Below are positions 50,736 through 57,521 of a DNA stretch of 57,521 bases, piece after piece. The notes under the pieces are model-generated. The model made no database searches and was not told where the DNA came from. It saw only the letters and a program-made list of their open reading frames with translations. The position numbers and the translations under genes are program-made. The DNA lies in contig JACQNZ010000004.1 in NCBI GenBank assembly GCA_016202815.1, positions 1 to 57,521 of the forward strand, given 5' to 3'. This stretch comes from Candidatus Aenigmatarchaeota archaeon (GTDB lineage: Archaea; Aenigmatarchaeota; Aenigmatarchaeia; JACPZZ01). Positions within the stretch are counted from its first letter, which is position 1; every line of letters starts with the position of its first letter.

Positions 50736-51093
50736 TCAGAATGACTGTGATGCGATCCCGTTTACCCTGAAGAAATCCTTTGTGACCCCGATTGCTGTTT
50801 TTTCATCGAATTTTTTGCATGTGTAAATTATCAGCGACAGGAATTTAGAACCGCCCCATGATATACAAGGAGATACCCGAATCAACCAGGGGTATAAATG
50901 CGTCATAACCCTGGTTTTCCTCTTTTCCCAACCCATTCGGAGAAAAGATAGTGGGTTTTCCATAAGCTTTCAGGTTTAACGATTTTGTGATTTTTTCGAA
51001 ATATTCTTCTATAGTTTTTTTGTCTACCCTGATGCCGTAGAAGCCTTCTATCAGCAATCTTTGCCTGACAATATTCGGAGCCAAATTTTTCAT
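50736..51093 (-). pseudogene. Frameshifted SpeD-like (S-adenosylmethionine decarboxylase-like) gene
   Basis: Two overlapping minus-strand frames give one sensible protein of about 118 residues. The first runs from ATG 51093 (APNIVRQRLLIEGFYGIRVD ... GYDAFIPLVDSGISLYIM). The second continues GGSKFLSLIIYTCKKFDEKT to 50736. The shift is +1 at a G4 run (plus-strand 50854-50857); dropping one G joins them. The pattern recalls small SpeD-like proteins, but this is tentative. A real frameshift, sequencing error or programmed shift cannot be told apart here. The start overlaps the previous gene's stop region. Confidence 0.55.
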
Positions 51094-51098
51094 CGTAA

Positions 51099-51884
51099 TC
51101 ACTTAATAAATTTCTCTATCGGCTGTACCAAAATGTTGCTTATCAAAAGCCCGCCCGTGATTGCGTATTTCGGGACAAGCAGGCCGAGAGCGAAAATTAT
51201 TACCGCGCTGGTTATCCCATATGCGATGCGCGCGTTTTTCGTAATCGGCGCTGTCTTAGGTTCCAAAATCATGAAGAACGCCGAAAAATAAACCACGCCG
51301 CCAAATACGTCGTGGTAAACCGGGTGCGTATTGTAATACAATTTGTGAAGAATGGAAAGCGAGGCGTGCGTTGCGATGAACGGAACCACGAGATGGAAAC
51401 GCCTGTATTTTTGCGCGACCAATAAACCCAGGATTAAAACAGGCAAAAGCTGCGAAGCGCCGAGCCAGGCGTCTCCGGAGCCTGTAAACAACACCGCAGC
51501 AAGCACCCCGGCCATTGCCGGATTAAAGATATGTCTGCTGTTTAATTTTATCAGTTTAGATAAAACGGCGGCAAGCGAGGCGATAACCAAGGCGTAGGGG
51601 CTGTTTGGCACAAGTATGAGCGCGACCAGCAGGCCCGTTATTGCCGCAGATTCGTAGGATATTTGCGCTTTGTTCCGCAATTTGCTGACAGCGTAATGGA
51701 AGATGAATACGCTTGCGAGCGCGGCCGGCGCACTGGCCAACAGTTGCGGGTAGTTAAAAGAATTTACGGCCACAAGCAGCGAAAGCGATATTATCATCAG
51801 CTGGTATATTGTGACGCGGCTGTAGCGCGCCTTAATATCGGATAAAAAACCCCTGCTTTGTCCAGCCTCGGATAGCGGGCCCAT
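51099..51884 (-). CDS. RnfD/NqrB-like membrane protein
   Basis: 261 residues, about eight to nine TM segments. SRHIFNPAMAGVLAAVLFTG and the closing FMILEPKTAPITKNARIAYG match the NqrB/RnfD family, ion-translocating flavoprotein subunits. No other Rnf or Nqr genes are nearby, and the FMN-attachment motif is not evident, so its role may differ from respiration. It is followed by the SpeD-like frame, whose GTG alternative start overlaps its stop. Confidence 0.75.
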   Translation of the reverse strand: MGPLSEAGQSRGFLSDIKARYSRVTIYQLMIISLSLLVAVNSFNYPQLLASAPAALASVFIFHYAVSKLRNKAQISYESAAITGLLVALILVPNSPYALVIASLAAVLSKLIKLNSRHIFNPAMAGVLAAVLFTGSGDAWLGASQLLPVLILGLLVAQKYRRFHLVVPFIATHASLSILHKLYYNTHPVYHDVFGGVVYFSAFFMILEPKTAPITKNARIAYGITSAVIIFALGLLVPKYAITGGLLISNILVQPIEKFIK

Positions 51885-51927
51885 AAACTATCATTGCGCT
51901 TTAATATTTAATTTCACAGTTAATTTC

Positions 51928-52602
51928 ATGGTGCTGGCGACCAGGCGCATCAAACCAAACATTTTTTCGCTTCCCGTTCTTGCGCCAACCGTTCCGACAC
52001 AAACGTCTGGAGCACCGGATTTTTTCGGCCAGCCGGATTTTCCGGAAGAAGTTTACGAGCCTACTGCGGAGGGAGAAGATTTCATTTCGGAAGAGTTGAA
52101 CGCAGCTTACGAGGCTGAAGAAACTTATCAGGCTTCGCTAATTCCAACGAGCGGCCACCACAGCAACGGCTATCCGGAGCTTACGCAGGAAGAGGCTGAT
52201 GAAATGAGGCTGATTGAAGCGAAATTTACAGCCGAATACATACTGGAGCGGGTTGGCGGCCTTTCGCACCTGAGATATGTCAGTTTTGTGTCAAAATCGA
52301 AAGGGCGCTACCGTTCCGGCAATAAAGCGGGCCAGAAAAAACCCAGGCGTGGCTGGATTGAAGTTGAGTTAGTCAGCCGCGGCGTTGAACCGACGTATTT
52401 CATAGGCGGCGGTTATCGGCACCGCGTCTTCTGGCCGTCTAGTAAATTTCCGTGGGACGAAGCCGCGGACGGGATGGGAATTACGGAACGCGGGCTGATG
52501 TCGTTACTGCCAACGCTTGCGCAGAACGCAAAAGAGGCGCGACGGTATTTGCTTACAGGCAAACAGCCCGATTACAGGAAACCGGGCGTTGTAAATTATT
52601 GA
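51928..52602 (+). CDS. Unknown 224-residue protein
   Basis: The N-terminal 85 residues are Pro- and Glu-rich and likely disordered. From about residue 88 there is a folded part: EADEMRLIEAKFTAEYILER, HLRYVSFVSKSKGRYRSGNK, GWIEVELVSRGVEPTYFIGG. No family is recognised. It is divergent from the RnfD-like gene and 61 bases upstream of the exporter gene. Confidence 0.55.
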   Translation: MVLATRRIKPNIFSLPVLAPTVPTQTSGAPDFFGQPDFPEEVYEPTAEGEDFISEELNAAYEAEETYQASLIPTSGHHSNGYPELTQEEADEMRLIEAKFTAEYILERVGGLSHLRYVSFVSKSKGRYRSGNKAGQKKPRRGWIEVELVSRGVEPTYFIGGGYRHRVFWPSSKFPWDEAADGMGITERGLMSLLPTLAQNAKEARRYLLTGKQPDYRKPGVVNY

Positions 52603-52663
52603 TATTTCCGGTCCTGCGCCGCTTATTTAAGCCTGCTGCTGACTAATTACGTCTTGTCGAAAT

Positions 52664-54211
52664 ATGCCATCCATTGCGCCAGCGAAGGCGGAGAATAAAG
52701 CAATCATAATGTTCAGCGTGCTTTCGGGCCTGTTTTTGGCAGCGCTGGACCAGACAATTGTTTCGACAGCATTGCCGAAGATCGCATCATCGCTGGGCGG
52801 GATAAACCTGTTAAGCTGGGTTGTTTCGGCTTATTTGCTGTCGTCGACTGCTTCTGTGATAGTTTACGGCAAGCTTTCCGACATGTACGGGAGGAAAAAA
52901 TTATTCATTATAGGGATATTGATATTCCTCGCAGGTTCCGTGCTGTGCGGGCTGTCAAACAGCATCGAGTCGCTGATAATTTTCCGCCTTGTCCAGGGTA
53001 TCGGGGGCGGCGCGATTTTCGCGAATTCGATGGCCATTATCGGCGATTTGTTCCCTCCTGTTGAACGAGGCAAATGGCAAGGCGCAATAGGCGCGACGTT
53101 CGGGCTGGCGTCCATAGCCGGGCCGCTGCTCGGCGGATTCCTAACGGACACGATCAGCTGGCATTGGATTTTCTTCATCAATGTGCCTATCGGCATGGTT
53201 TCGATCGCAATATTGCACAAATTTTTGCCGCGCACGCAGGCGCACCCAAACAGGCCGATAGATTACAGGGGCGCGTTTTTGCTGATGGCAGGTATAACGG
53301 CGTTTATGCTCGGCCTGCTGACTGATGGCGTTTTAAATCACACCAGAACAGCGATATTGTTCGCATTTTCAGCCGCCACACTCGCGGCTTTCGTAAAAGC
53401 CGAGAAAAACGCAGAGGAGCCTGTTATGCCGCTTGAAATTTTCCGCAACAGGATATTTTTGGTTTCGATTTCAGTCATATTCATAACAACGATGGGATTT
53501 TTCGGCACTATAACGTACATACCGCTTTTCGTGCAGGGCGTGCTCGGTAAAACGGCCACAAGCTCCGGATTAATAATGACGCCCATGGTTTTGGCAATGG
53601 TAGCGTCGAACATAACGTCAGGCCAAATCGTCTCGCGCACAGGAAAATACAAGGTTGTTGCGGTCTTGGGCATGGGCATGTTAACTGCGGGGATTTTATT
53701 GCTCTCGTCAATAGGTGTGGATACATCCGATTCGGAGCTATTCCGTGACATGGTGCTGGTCGGCGCCGGTCTCGGCACAACATTCCCGATAATCATGCTG
53801 GCCGCGCAAAACGCGTTCGACCATTCGAAGATAGGCGTTGTTACGGCGTCGCTCCAGTTTTTCAGGAGCATAGGCGGCCTGATCGGCGTGACAATGTTCG
53901 GGTCGATAATGGTTTCGTCCCTTAACGCGAATTTAACCGGGCTGGCAATCGCTGATCCGAGCGTGCTTATTGAAGGCGGTTTATCAGGGTTTAGCGCAGA
54001 ACAGTTGACGCAATTGAAATCCGCTTTGTCTTTGTCGATAAGCAAAATCTATTCGATAGCGTCCGTTGTCGCGATCGTGGGTTTTTTAATTTCATTGTTC
54101 CTTAAGGAAATCCCGTTAAGGAAAACGCACAAGCCCGCAGCGGAAGAGGCGGGCATAGAGCTTGCCGAAGACGAAGGTTTTTTTGACCCGAAGGACGAGC
54201 CGAAGAGATAA
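52664..54211 (+). CDS. DHA2-family (14-TM) drug/proton antiporter
   Basis: 515 residues of the major facilitator superfamily, EmrB/QacA subgroup. The family signatures [19 protein letters not shown], the motif A loop [13 protein letters not shown] and the antiporter motif C region [16 protein letters not shown] are clear. About 14 TM segments and an acidic cytoplasmic end. It exports hydrophobic compounds using the proton gradient; substrate unknown. Confidence 0.9.
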   Translation: MPSIAPAKAENKAIIMFSVLSGLFLAALDQTIVSTALPKIASSLGGINLLSWVVSAYLLSSTASVIVYGKLSDMYGRKKLFIIGILIFLAGSVLCGLSNSIESLIIFRLVQGIGGGAIFANSMAIIGDLFPPVERGKWQGAIGATFGLASIAGPLLGGFLTDTISWHWIFFINVPIGMVSIAILHKFLPRTQAHPNRPIDYRGAFLLMAGITAFMLGLLTDGVLNHTRTAILFAFSAATLAAFVKAEKNAEEPVMPLEIFRNRIFLVSISVIFITTMGFFGTITYIPLFVQGVLGKTATSSGLIMTPMVLAMVASNITSGQIVSRTGKYKVVAVLGMGMLTAGILLLSSIGVDTSDSELFRDMVLVGAGLGTTFPIIMLAAQNAFDHSKIGVVTASLQFFRSIGGLIGVTMFGSIMVSSLNANLTGLAIADPSVLIEGGLSGFSAEQLTQLKSALSLSISKIYSIASVVAIVGFLISLFLKEIPLRKTHKPAAEEAGIELAEDEGFFDPKDEPKR

Positions 54212-54329
54212 ATTTATTGGGGGGATATAGATATCTCCAAATTATTGAACAAAGGTAGGATATCGTAATACTTATCAATTGAGAATATGAAGAATTATGA
54301 TACCTTAAGACCCTGTTGAATAATGCTGG

Positions 54330-55259
54330 TTGGGTGTTATAGTGGAAATAAAAGATTTGGACAACAAAGATCAGAAACTGATTATCGAAGATTGTGAATT
54401 AAATTCTTTTCGATTAACACCTAAGTACACCAAAGAAGATATGAGAAACGACATTGAAAGTAAAAAACTAAATTTTGTGACTACTGGTGGTGCGGTTGGG
54501 GCTTTTGGCAAGAAAGCCTTCAGTTTTATTAAGGGCGAAAAGGATGATGGCAACGATGTTAAAGTAGAATTTATCGAAGAGCTTTCCCCAATCTTTTGGT
54601 TGGTCTCTGGCGTATATGGATGTAAATTTTATAGAAAAGGCAGTGAAATTAAATATACAATTCCTGTGGAAAAAAATGTACAGAAAATATGGGTAGATGG
54701 TAAGGAAGTACCCTTTTCGAGTAAAGACGTAAATTTAAGCGATTTTATGGGGAAGATTATATCAAAGGTTTCTATAGCACATATCAACCTTGATGGCTTA
54801 GAAACTATGTTCAGCGATTCTTCAGAAAAGTTATTATCCACTTTAGGTATGCAGAACAAGAACATAACCAAAGAAGGTAAAGCAATGTTACCTAATGTGA
54901 TAGAGCAAGCTTTTAACATTTGTGAAACTCTACTTTGCATAAATGATGAAAATTCTTCTAAAACGGACGGTAAACTGAAGAAAGATATAATCACTTCTTT
55001 TAAAGACGTTGTTAAGAAAACTGAGCATAAAACTAAAGCTAGACTAAACAACGATAAAATCGTAGATATTGTAAAAACCGAAATTGTCAAGGAACCGAAT
55101 GATAGTCCCAGAAAGATAGAGGAGCAAAAATTGCATATTAATGAGTTAGTTTGCATCACAATTCCATTTTATCATTTTAAAGTTAAAGGAAAAGATAAGA
55201 CAAAAAATGTTTTTATTAACTCGGTCACAAAGTCTTTTTACGAAGATGCGATAAAATAA
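54330..55259 (+). CDS. Unknown AT-rich 309-residue protein
   Basis: The frame opens at TTG 54330; GTG 54342 is another start. The protein is lysine-rich and soluble. It has TGGAVGAFGKKAFSFIKGEK near residue 52 and a patterned beta region (SGVYGCKFYRKGSEIKYTIP), then helical segments. No family recognised. Codon usage is much AT-richer than genes to its left, as in the rest of this right-hand block. 118 bases upstream hold no gene, only a GATATAGATATC near-palindrome. Confidence 0.55.
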   Translation: MGVIVEIKDLDNKDQKLIIEDCELNSFRLTPKYTKEDMRNDIESKKLNFVTTGGAVGAFGKKAFSFIKGEKDDGNDVKVEFIEELSPIFWLVSGVYGCKFYRKGSEIKYTIPVEKNVQKIWVDGKEVPFSSKDVNLSDFMGKIISKVSIAHINLDGLETMFSDSSEKLLSTLGMQNKNITKEGKAMLPNVIEQAFNICETLLCINDENSSKTDGKLKKDIITSFKDVVKKTEHKTKARLNNDKIVDIVKTEIVKEPNDSPRKIEEQKLHINELVCITIPFYHFKVKGKDKTKNVFINSVTKSFYEDAIK

Positions 55260-55260
55260 A

Positions 55261-55530
55261 TTATTTCTCCAACTCTTTAGCCTTCTCCAACACTTCTTTA
55301 CCAACTCTGGTTATTCCGTACACTCTGCTCTTTCTTAAGTCGGGTGTCAGAGATTCGACTAATCCCGAATTAACCAACTCTCTTATCGTTCTGCTTATAT
55401 GAGACATTTTTATATCAAGCTCTTTTGAAAGTTGCGTAGGCATTCTGGGCGTTTCGGCTAACCTTGAAAGAACCTTCACTCTGTAGGAACTGGCATGAAC
55501 CTTACCAGCTAATTCCCACTTATTTACCAT
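55261..55530 (-). CDS. Winged-helix regulator (ArsR/MarR-like)
   Basis: 89 residues. GKVHASSYRVKVLSRLAETP, QLSKELDIKMSHISRTIREL and VESLTPDLRKSRVYGITRVG form a complete archaeal-type winged helix. It starts one base after the stop of the convergent gene and faces the gene at 55612, whose promoter (TTTATATA at 55583-55590) it may control. Confidence 0.8.
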   Translation of the reverse strand: MVNKWELAGKVHASSYRVKVLSRLAETPRMPTQLSKELDIKMSHISRTIRELVNSGLVESLTPDLRKSRVYGITRVGKEVLEKAKELEK

Positions 55531-55611
55531 AATAATTTGTTCTAGAAGCTTAAAGAGTTCGTTAGTTCCCAGTTAATTACCATTTATATACCCAACATGA
55601 AAAGTAATTTC

Positions 55612-56434
55612 ATGGTAAAAAACAGGAAGAAACCGTGGCTGGCCGGTTTACTATCCTTTCTCTTAGGGGACATTGCTCTTTATCTCTGGAATTAGTCTTT
55701 TATGGGCTGGAGGCAAGTATTCTTCTACGGATCTCAGTCTCATTGGCGTCATCATATGGTTATTCTCAGTAATAGACGCCTACCTAAAAGCTGATAAAAC
55801 TATCAACGAAGAACCAGACAAACGTGCTATCTGGTGTGTGGTCTTTGTATTTGTTTTGATTTTCATTGCCGGCTTATTGGCTACTTGGTCGACACAATAT
55901 ATGAGCCAGCAAACTGGAAATTATACAACCATACAAAGTTCAACAAATTTACAAAAATACTCTGAAATGAATGAGAAAACCCAGAAGGAATTACAACAAT
56001 TCTCCAATAAACTAACCGAATCTTCTCTTTCTTTATCGGCTGGAGATACGCTTACATCTAGAACCAAGATTAGCGAAGCTAGAAATTTATTAATAAACAT
56101 TAAGAGTGGCCTTGGAGTTGTTTGTGATTTCCAAGAAAATAACAAAGGGTTGTTTGGTAGTGGGATAGAAAATACGATACAAACATGCAAAGGCTTCTTG
56201 GACTTATCCAATCTCTGCTGGTCAAAATATCTTGATTCATTATACAGCGTAACTTATTTAGAGGAACAAAGAAAACAAGTAAATAATCAGACCAGCTTGC
56301 AAAATTATCAGAACTCATGTAATTCTTGGTTAAATGACTACAACGTTGTTAGAGGTGGCTGCAATACGATCTCACAAAAATACAGCCTAGATTTCAAGAT
56401 TGAGGATATATCTAGCATGTGTAAAACGGTATAA
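55612..56434 (+). pseudogene. Membrane protein split by a frameshift
   Basis: An ATG at 55612 (or 55597) begins NRKKPWLAGLLSFLLG, a common start of small membrane proteins, but the frame stops at 55695. The next frame from 55673 continues TLLFISGISLLWAGG, IIWLFSVIDAYLKA, a further TM (AIWCVVFVFVLIFIAGLLAT) and a Cys-containing outer helical domain of about 150 residues. Removing one G from the G4 run at 55666-55669 joins them. A sequencing error or a genuine frameshift are both possible. Function unknown. Confidence 0.55.
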
Positions 56435-56445
56435 TTTATATTCTC

Positions 56446-56646
56446 TTATTCTACCAGTATACAATCACACTCGCTCTTTAACTTTCCACATCTTTTACAC
56501 GGTTTCTGATATCTGTATTCATCTACATTTGCAGTTAAGCACTTATCTATAACGAAGGCCATGCGACAAAAGTTACAGTTGAAGTAGATCTTGCCTCTTG
56601 TGTTGGACTCTCTCTGACACTTAGGACATTTAACAACTTTATACAT
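56446..56646 (-). CDS. Double zinc-ribbon protein, 66 residues
   Basis: Four CxxC-type knuckles: CPKC, CNFC, CKRC and CDC. Two zinc sites in tandem, in an otherwise basic protein: a typical small nucleic-acid-binding or adaptor protein. It follows the partial gene at 56681 on the same strand after 34 bases. Confidence 0.7.
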   Translation of the reverse strand: MYKVVKCPKCQRESNTRGKIYFNCNFCRMAFVIDKCLTANVDEYRYQKPCKRCGKLKSECDCILVE

Positions 56647-56680
56647 CAGATCATCTCGCTTTCATTCATTTCATGTAAAT

Positions 56681-57521
56681 TCATGTAGCTTCATATTCGT
56701 TTCTATCGATTTCTAACGCTTTCTGCAGAAATCTATAGGTTTTCTTAGATAATCGCAGAGATTCGCATGACTTCGCACGTTTCTTTATGTAGAACCATGT
56801 ACTTCGATGTATTCCCATGCGTTTGGCTTCGTTTGTTGTCATTTGTAACAATTTGTCTATGAATGCTTTAGGATCGTTGTAAATGTTATAATCTGGTTGT
56901 CTAAGTATGCCAACGCTTTCAAGTTCATCCGTTTCTTTACCAATGTAGACAACTTTATCAACAAAAATATGTTTTCTTCTAAGAACGCCTTTATCACCAT
57001 CAAACTTATTCTCTTTGTGGTCAACATAATCAAAAAAGACTTGATCTAATGGTTTCCAGTATTCGAGACCGTTTAATGTTTTACCAGTGTTGTAATCCAC
57101 AAAATCTTGATAAACTGCTTCTTGAGGATTCTTTGTGAACGGTACTATAGGTTTGACGTCCTTCGAATTTCCGATTCCAATTAAAATAAAATTGAATGGT
57201 CTGAGCGTCTTGAATCTATCAGCTAATCTTGAAGTTGTTATAGCAAATCTAACTATAGCGTATAGACTAGAGTATTTTTCTCGAAGTTGTTGTTCTGAAG
57301 TTTTCTTGTAATGCAGTTTGAGTACATCTTCCCAAAACAGTGTCTGCCAATCTACTTTAGAATTGAAAGGGTTGGTGAGGTGTCCTAATCCATGCAAAGA
57401 CTTCTTGATTATATCAAAATTACCATTTTCAATCTTGTAAAGCACGTATCGTTTTGCGCTTATACCATAGAACCATACGTCCTCTTTTTCTACTTTGAAG
57501 AGTGGCGTTTCGAATGAATAC
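56681..57521 (-). CDS. Unknown large protein, C-terminal part (cut by window edge)
   Basis: The minus-strand frame is open from the last base of the window; 279 residues are visible, so the N-terminus lies outside. It opens with VWFYGISAKRYVLYKIENGN followed by KSLHGLGHLTNP. An AKRY segment followed by a HGLGH motif recalls the region after the catalytic Asp motif in family-B-polymerase-like proteins of mobile elements, a weak and tentative comparison. The C-terminal part is helical and basic (TTNEAKRMGIHRSTWFYIKK), like a DNA-binding end. Confidence 0.6.
   Translation of the reverse strand, partial: YSFETPLFKVEKEDVWFYGISAKRYVLYKIENGNFDIIKKSLHGLGHLTNPFNSKVDWQTLFWEDVLKLHYKKTSEQQLREKYSSLYAIVRFAITTSRLADRFKTLRPFNFILIGIGNSKDVKPIVPFTKNPQEAVYQDFVDYNTGKTLNGLEYWKPLDQVFFDYVDHKENKFDGDKGVLRRKHIFVDKVVYIGKETDELESVGILRQPDYNIYNDPKAFIDKLLQMTTNEAKRMGIHRSTWFYIKKRAKSCESLRLSKKTYRFLQKALEIDRNEYEAT

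Noticed and set aside
1-57521. CRISPR arrays and rRNA genes
   Set aside because: Looked for regularly spaced direct repeats and conserved rRNA segments by eye and saw none; the palindrome arrays lack uniform spacers and repeat identity.

Overview
The window is a stretch of archaeal chromosome, read here as a DPANN-type small archaeon. The archaeal call is firm. It rests on archaeal ribosomal clusters (uS5-uL30-uL15-SecY-AdkA-DUF106-Cbf5 and uS13-uS4-uS11-Rpo3), deoxyhypusine synthase, a PGF-pre-PGF surface protein, and TATA boxes about 25 bp before start codons, the spacing expected of leaderless mRNAs. The DPANN placement is inference, from gene-poor versions of the ribosomal clusters, a diversity-generating retroelement, very large Ig-like surface proteins and many tiny zinc-ribbon or helix-turn-helix genes.

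Layout. 1-2.3 kb: a diversity-generating retroelement (DGR) with the 3' end of a target gene carrying a variable repeat, a template repeat and a reverse transcriptase. 2.3-8.0 kb: the end of the spc-type ribosomal cluster. 8.0-8.4 kb: an RNA gene read as a type II tRNA interrupted by several introns. 8.4-16.1 kb: a metal/thiol region with YHS, DUF5676 and Met-rich proteins, a PadR-TRASH regulator, a redoxin, a CcdA-like protein and a CopA-type copper ATPase. Two divergent promoters in it share an identical 20-bp motif. 16.1-19.4 kb: nuclease, flavin reductase, glutaredoxin, peroxiredoxin and ferredoxin genes. 19.5-26.5 kb: a complete SUF Fe-S assembly operon (sufC-B-D-Rieske-sufS-sufU), with an intein in SufB and a divergent HxlR-type regulator. 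27.5-29.8 kb: the uS13-uS4-uS11-Rpo3 cluster.

30.3-50.4 kb is the cell-surface region. Two giant Ig-like proteins (1909 and about 2020 residues) are each preceded by a 64-66 residue winged-helix gene. With them are a Thr-rich PGF-pre-PGF protein, a CuA-like cupredoxin lipoprotein, a second membrane coiled-coil protein and two KaiC-like ATPases. 50.4-54.2 kb: a frameshifted SpeD-like gene, an RnfD/NqrB-like protein, an unknown gene and a DHA2-type exporter. 54.2-57.5 kb: an AT-richer block of mostly unrecognised genes, possibly an integrated element, with one gene cut by the window edge.

Three signals cut across genes. First, the template repeat differs from the variable repeat only at adenines plus four codon-sized indels. 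Second, short palindromes of the AGTTTTGC/GCAAAACT and CAAACTTT/AAAGTTTG kind sit between genes, in the 3' ends of ribosomal protein genes and, loosely, in the template-repeat inserts. Third, two apparent frameshifts both fall in G4 runs, so single-base sequence errors are possible.
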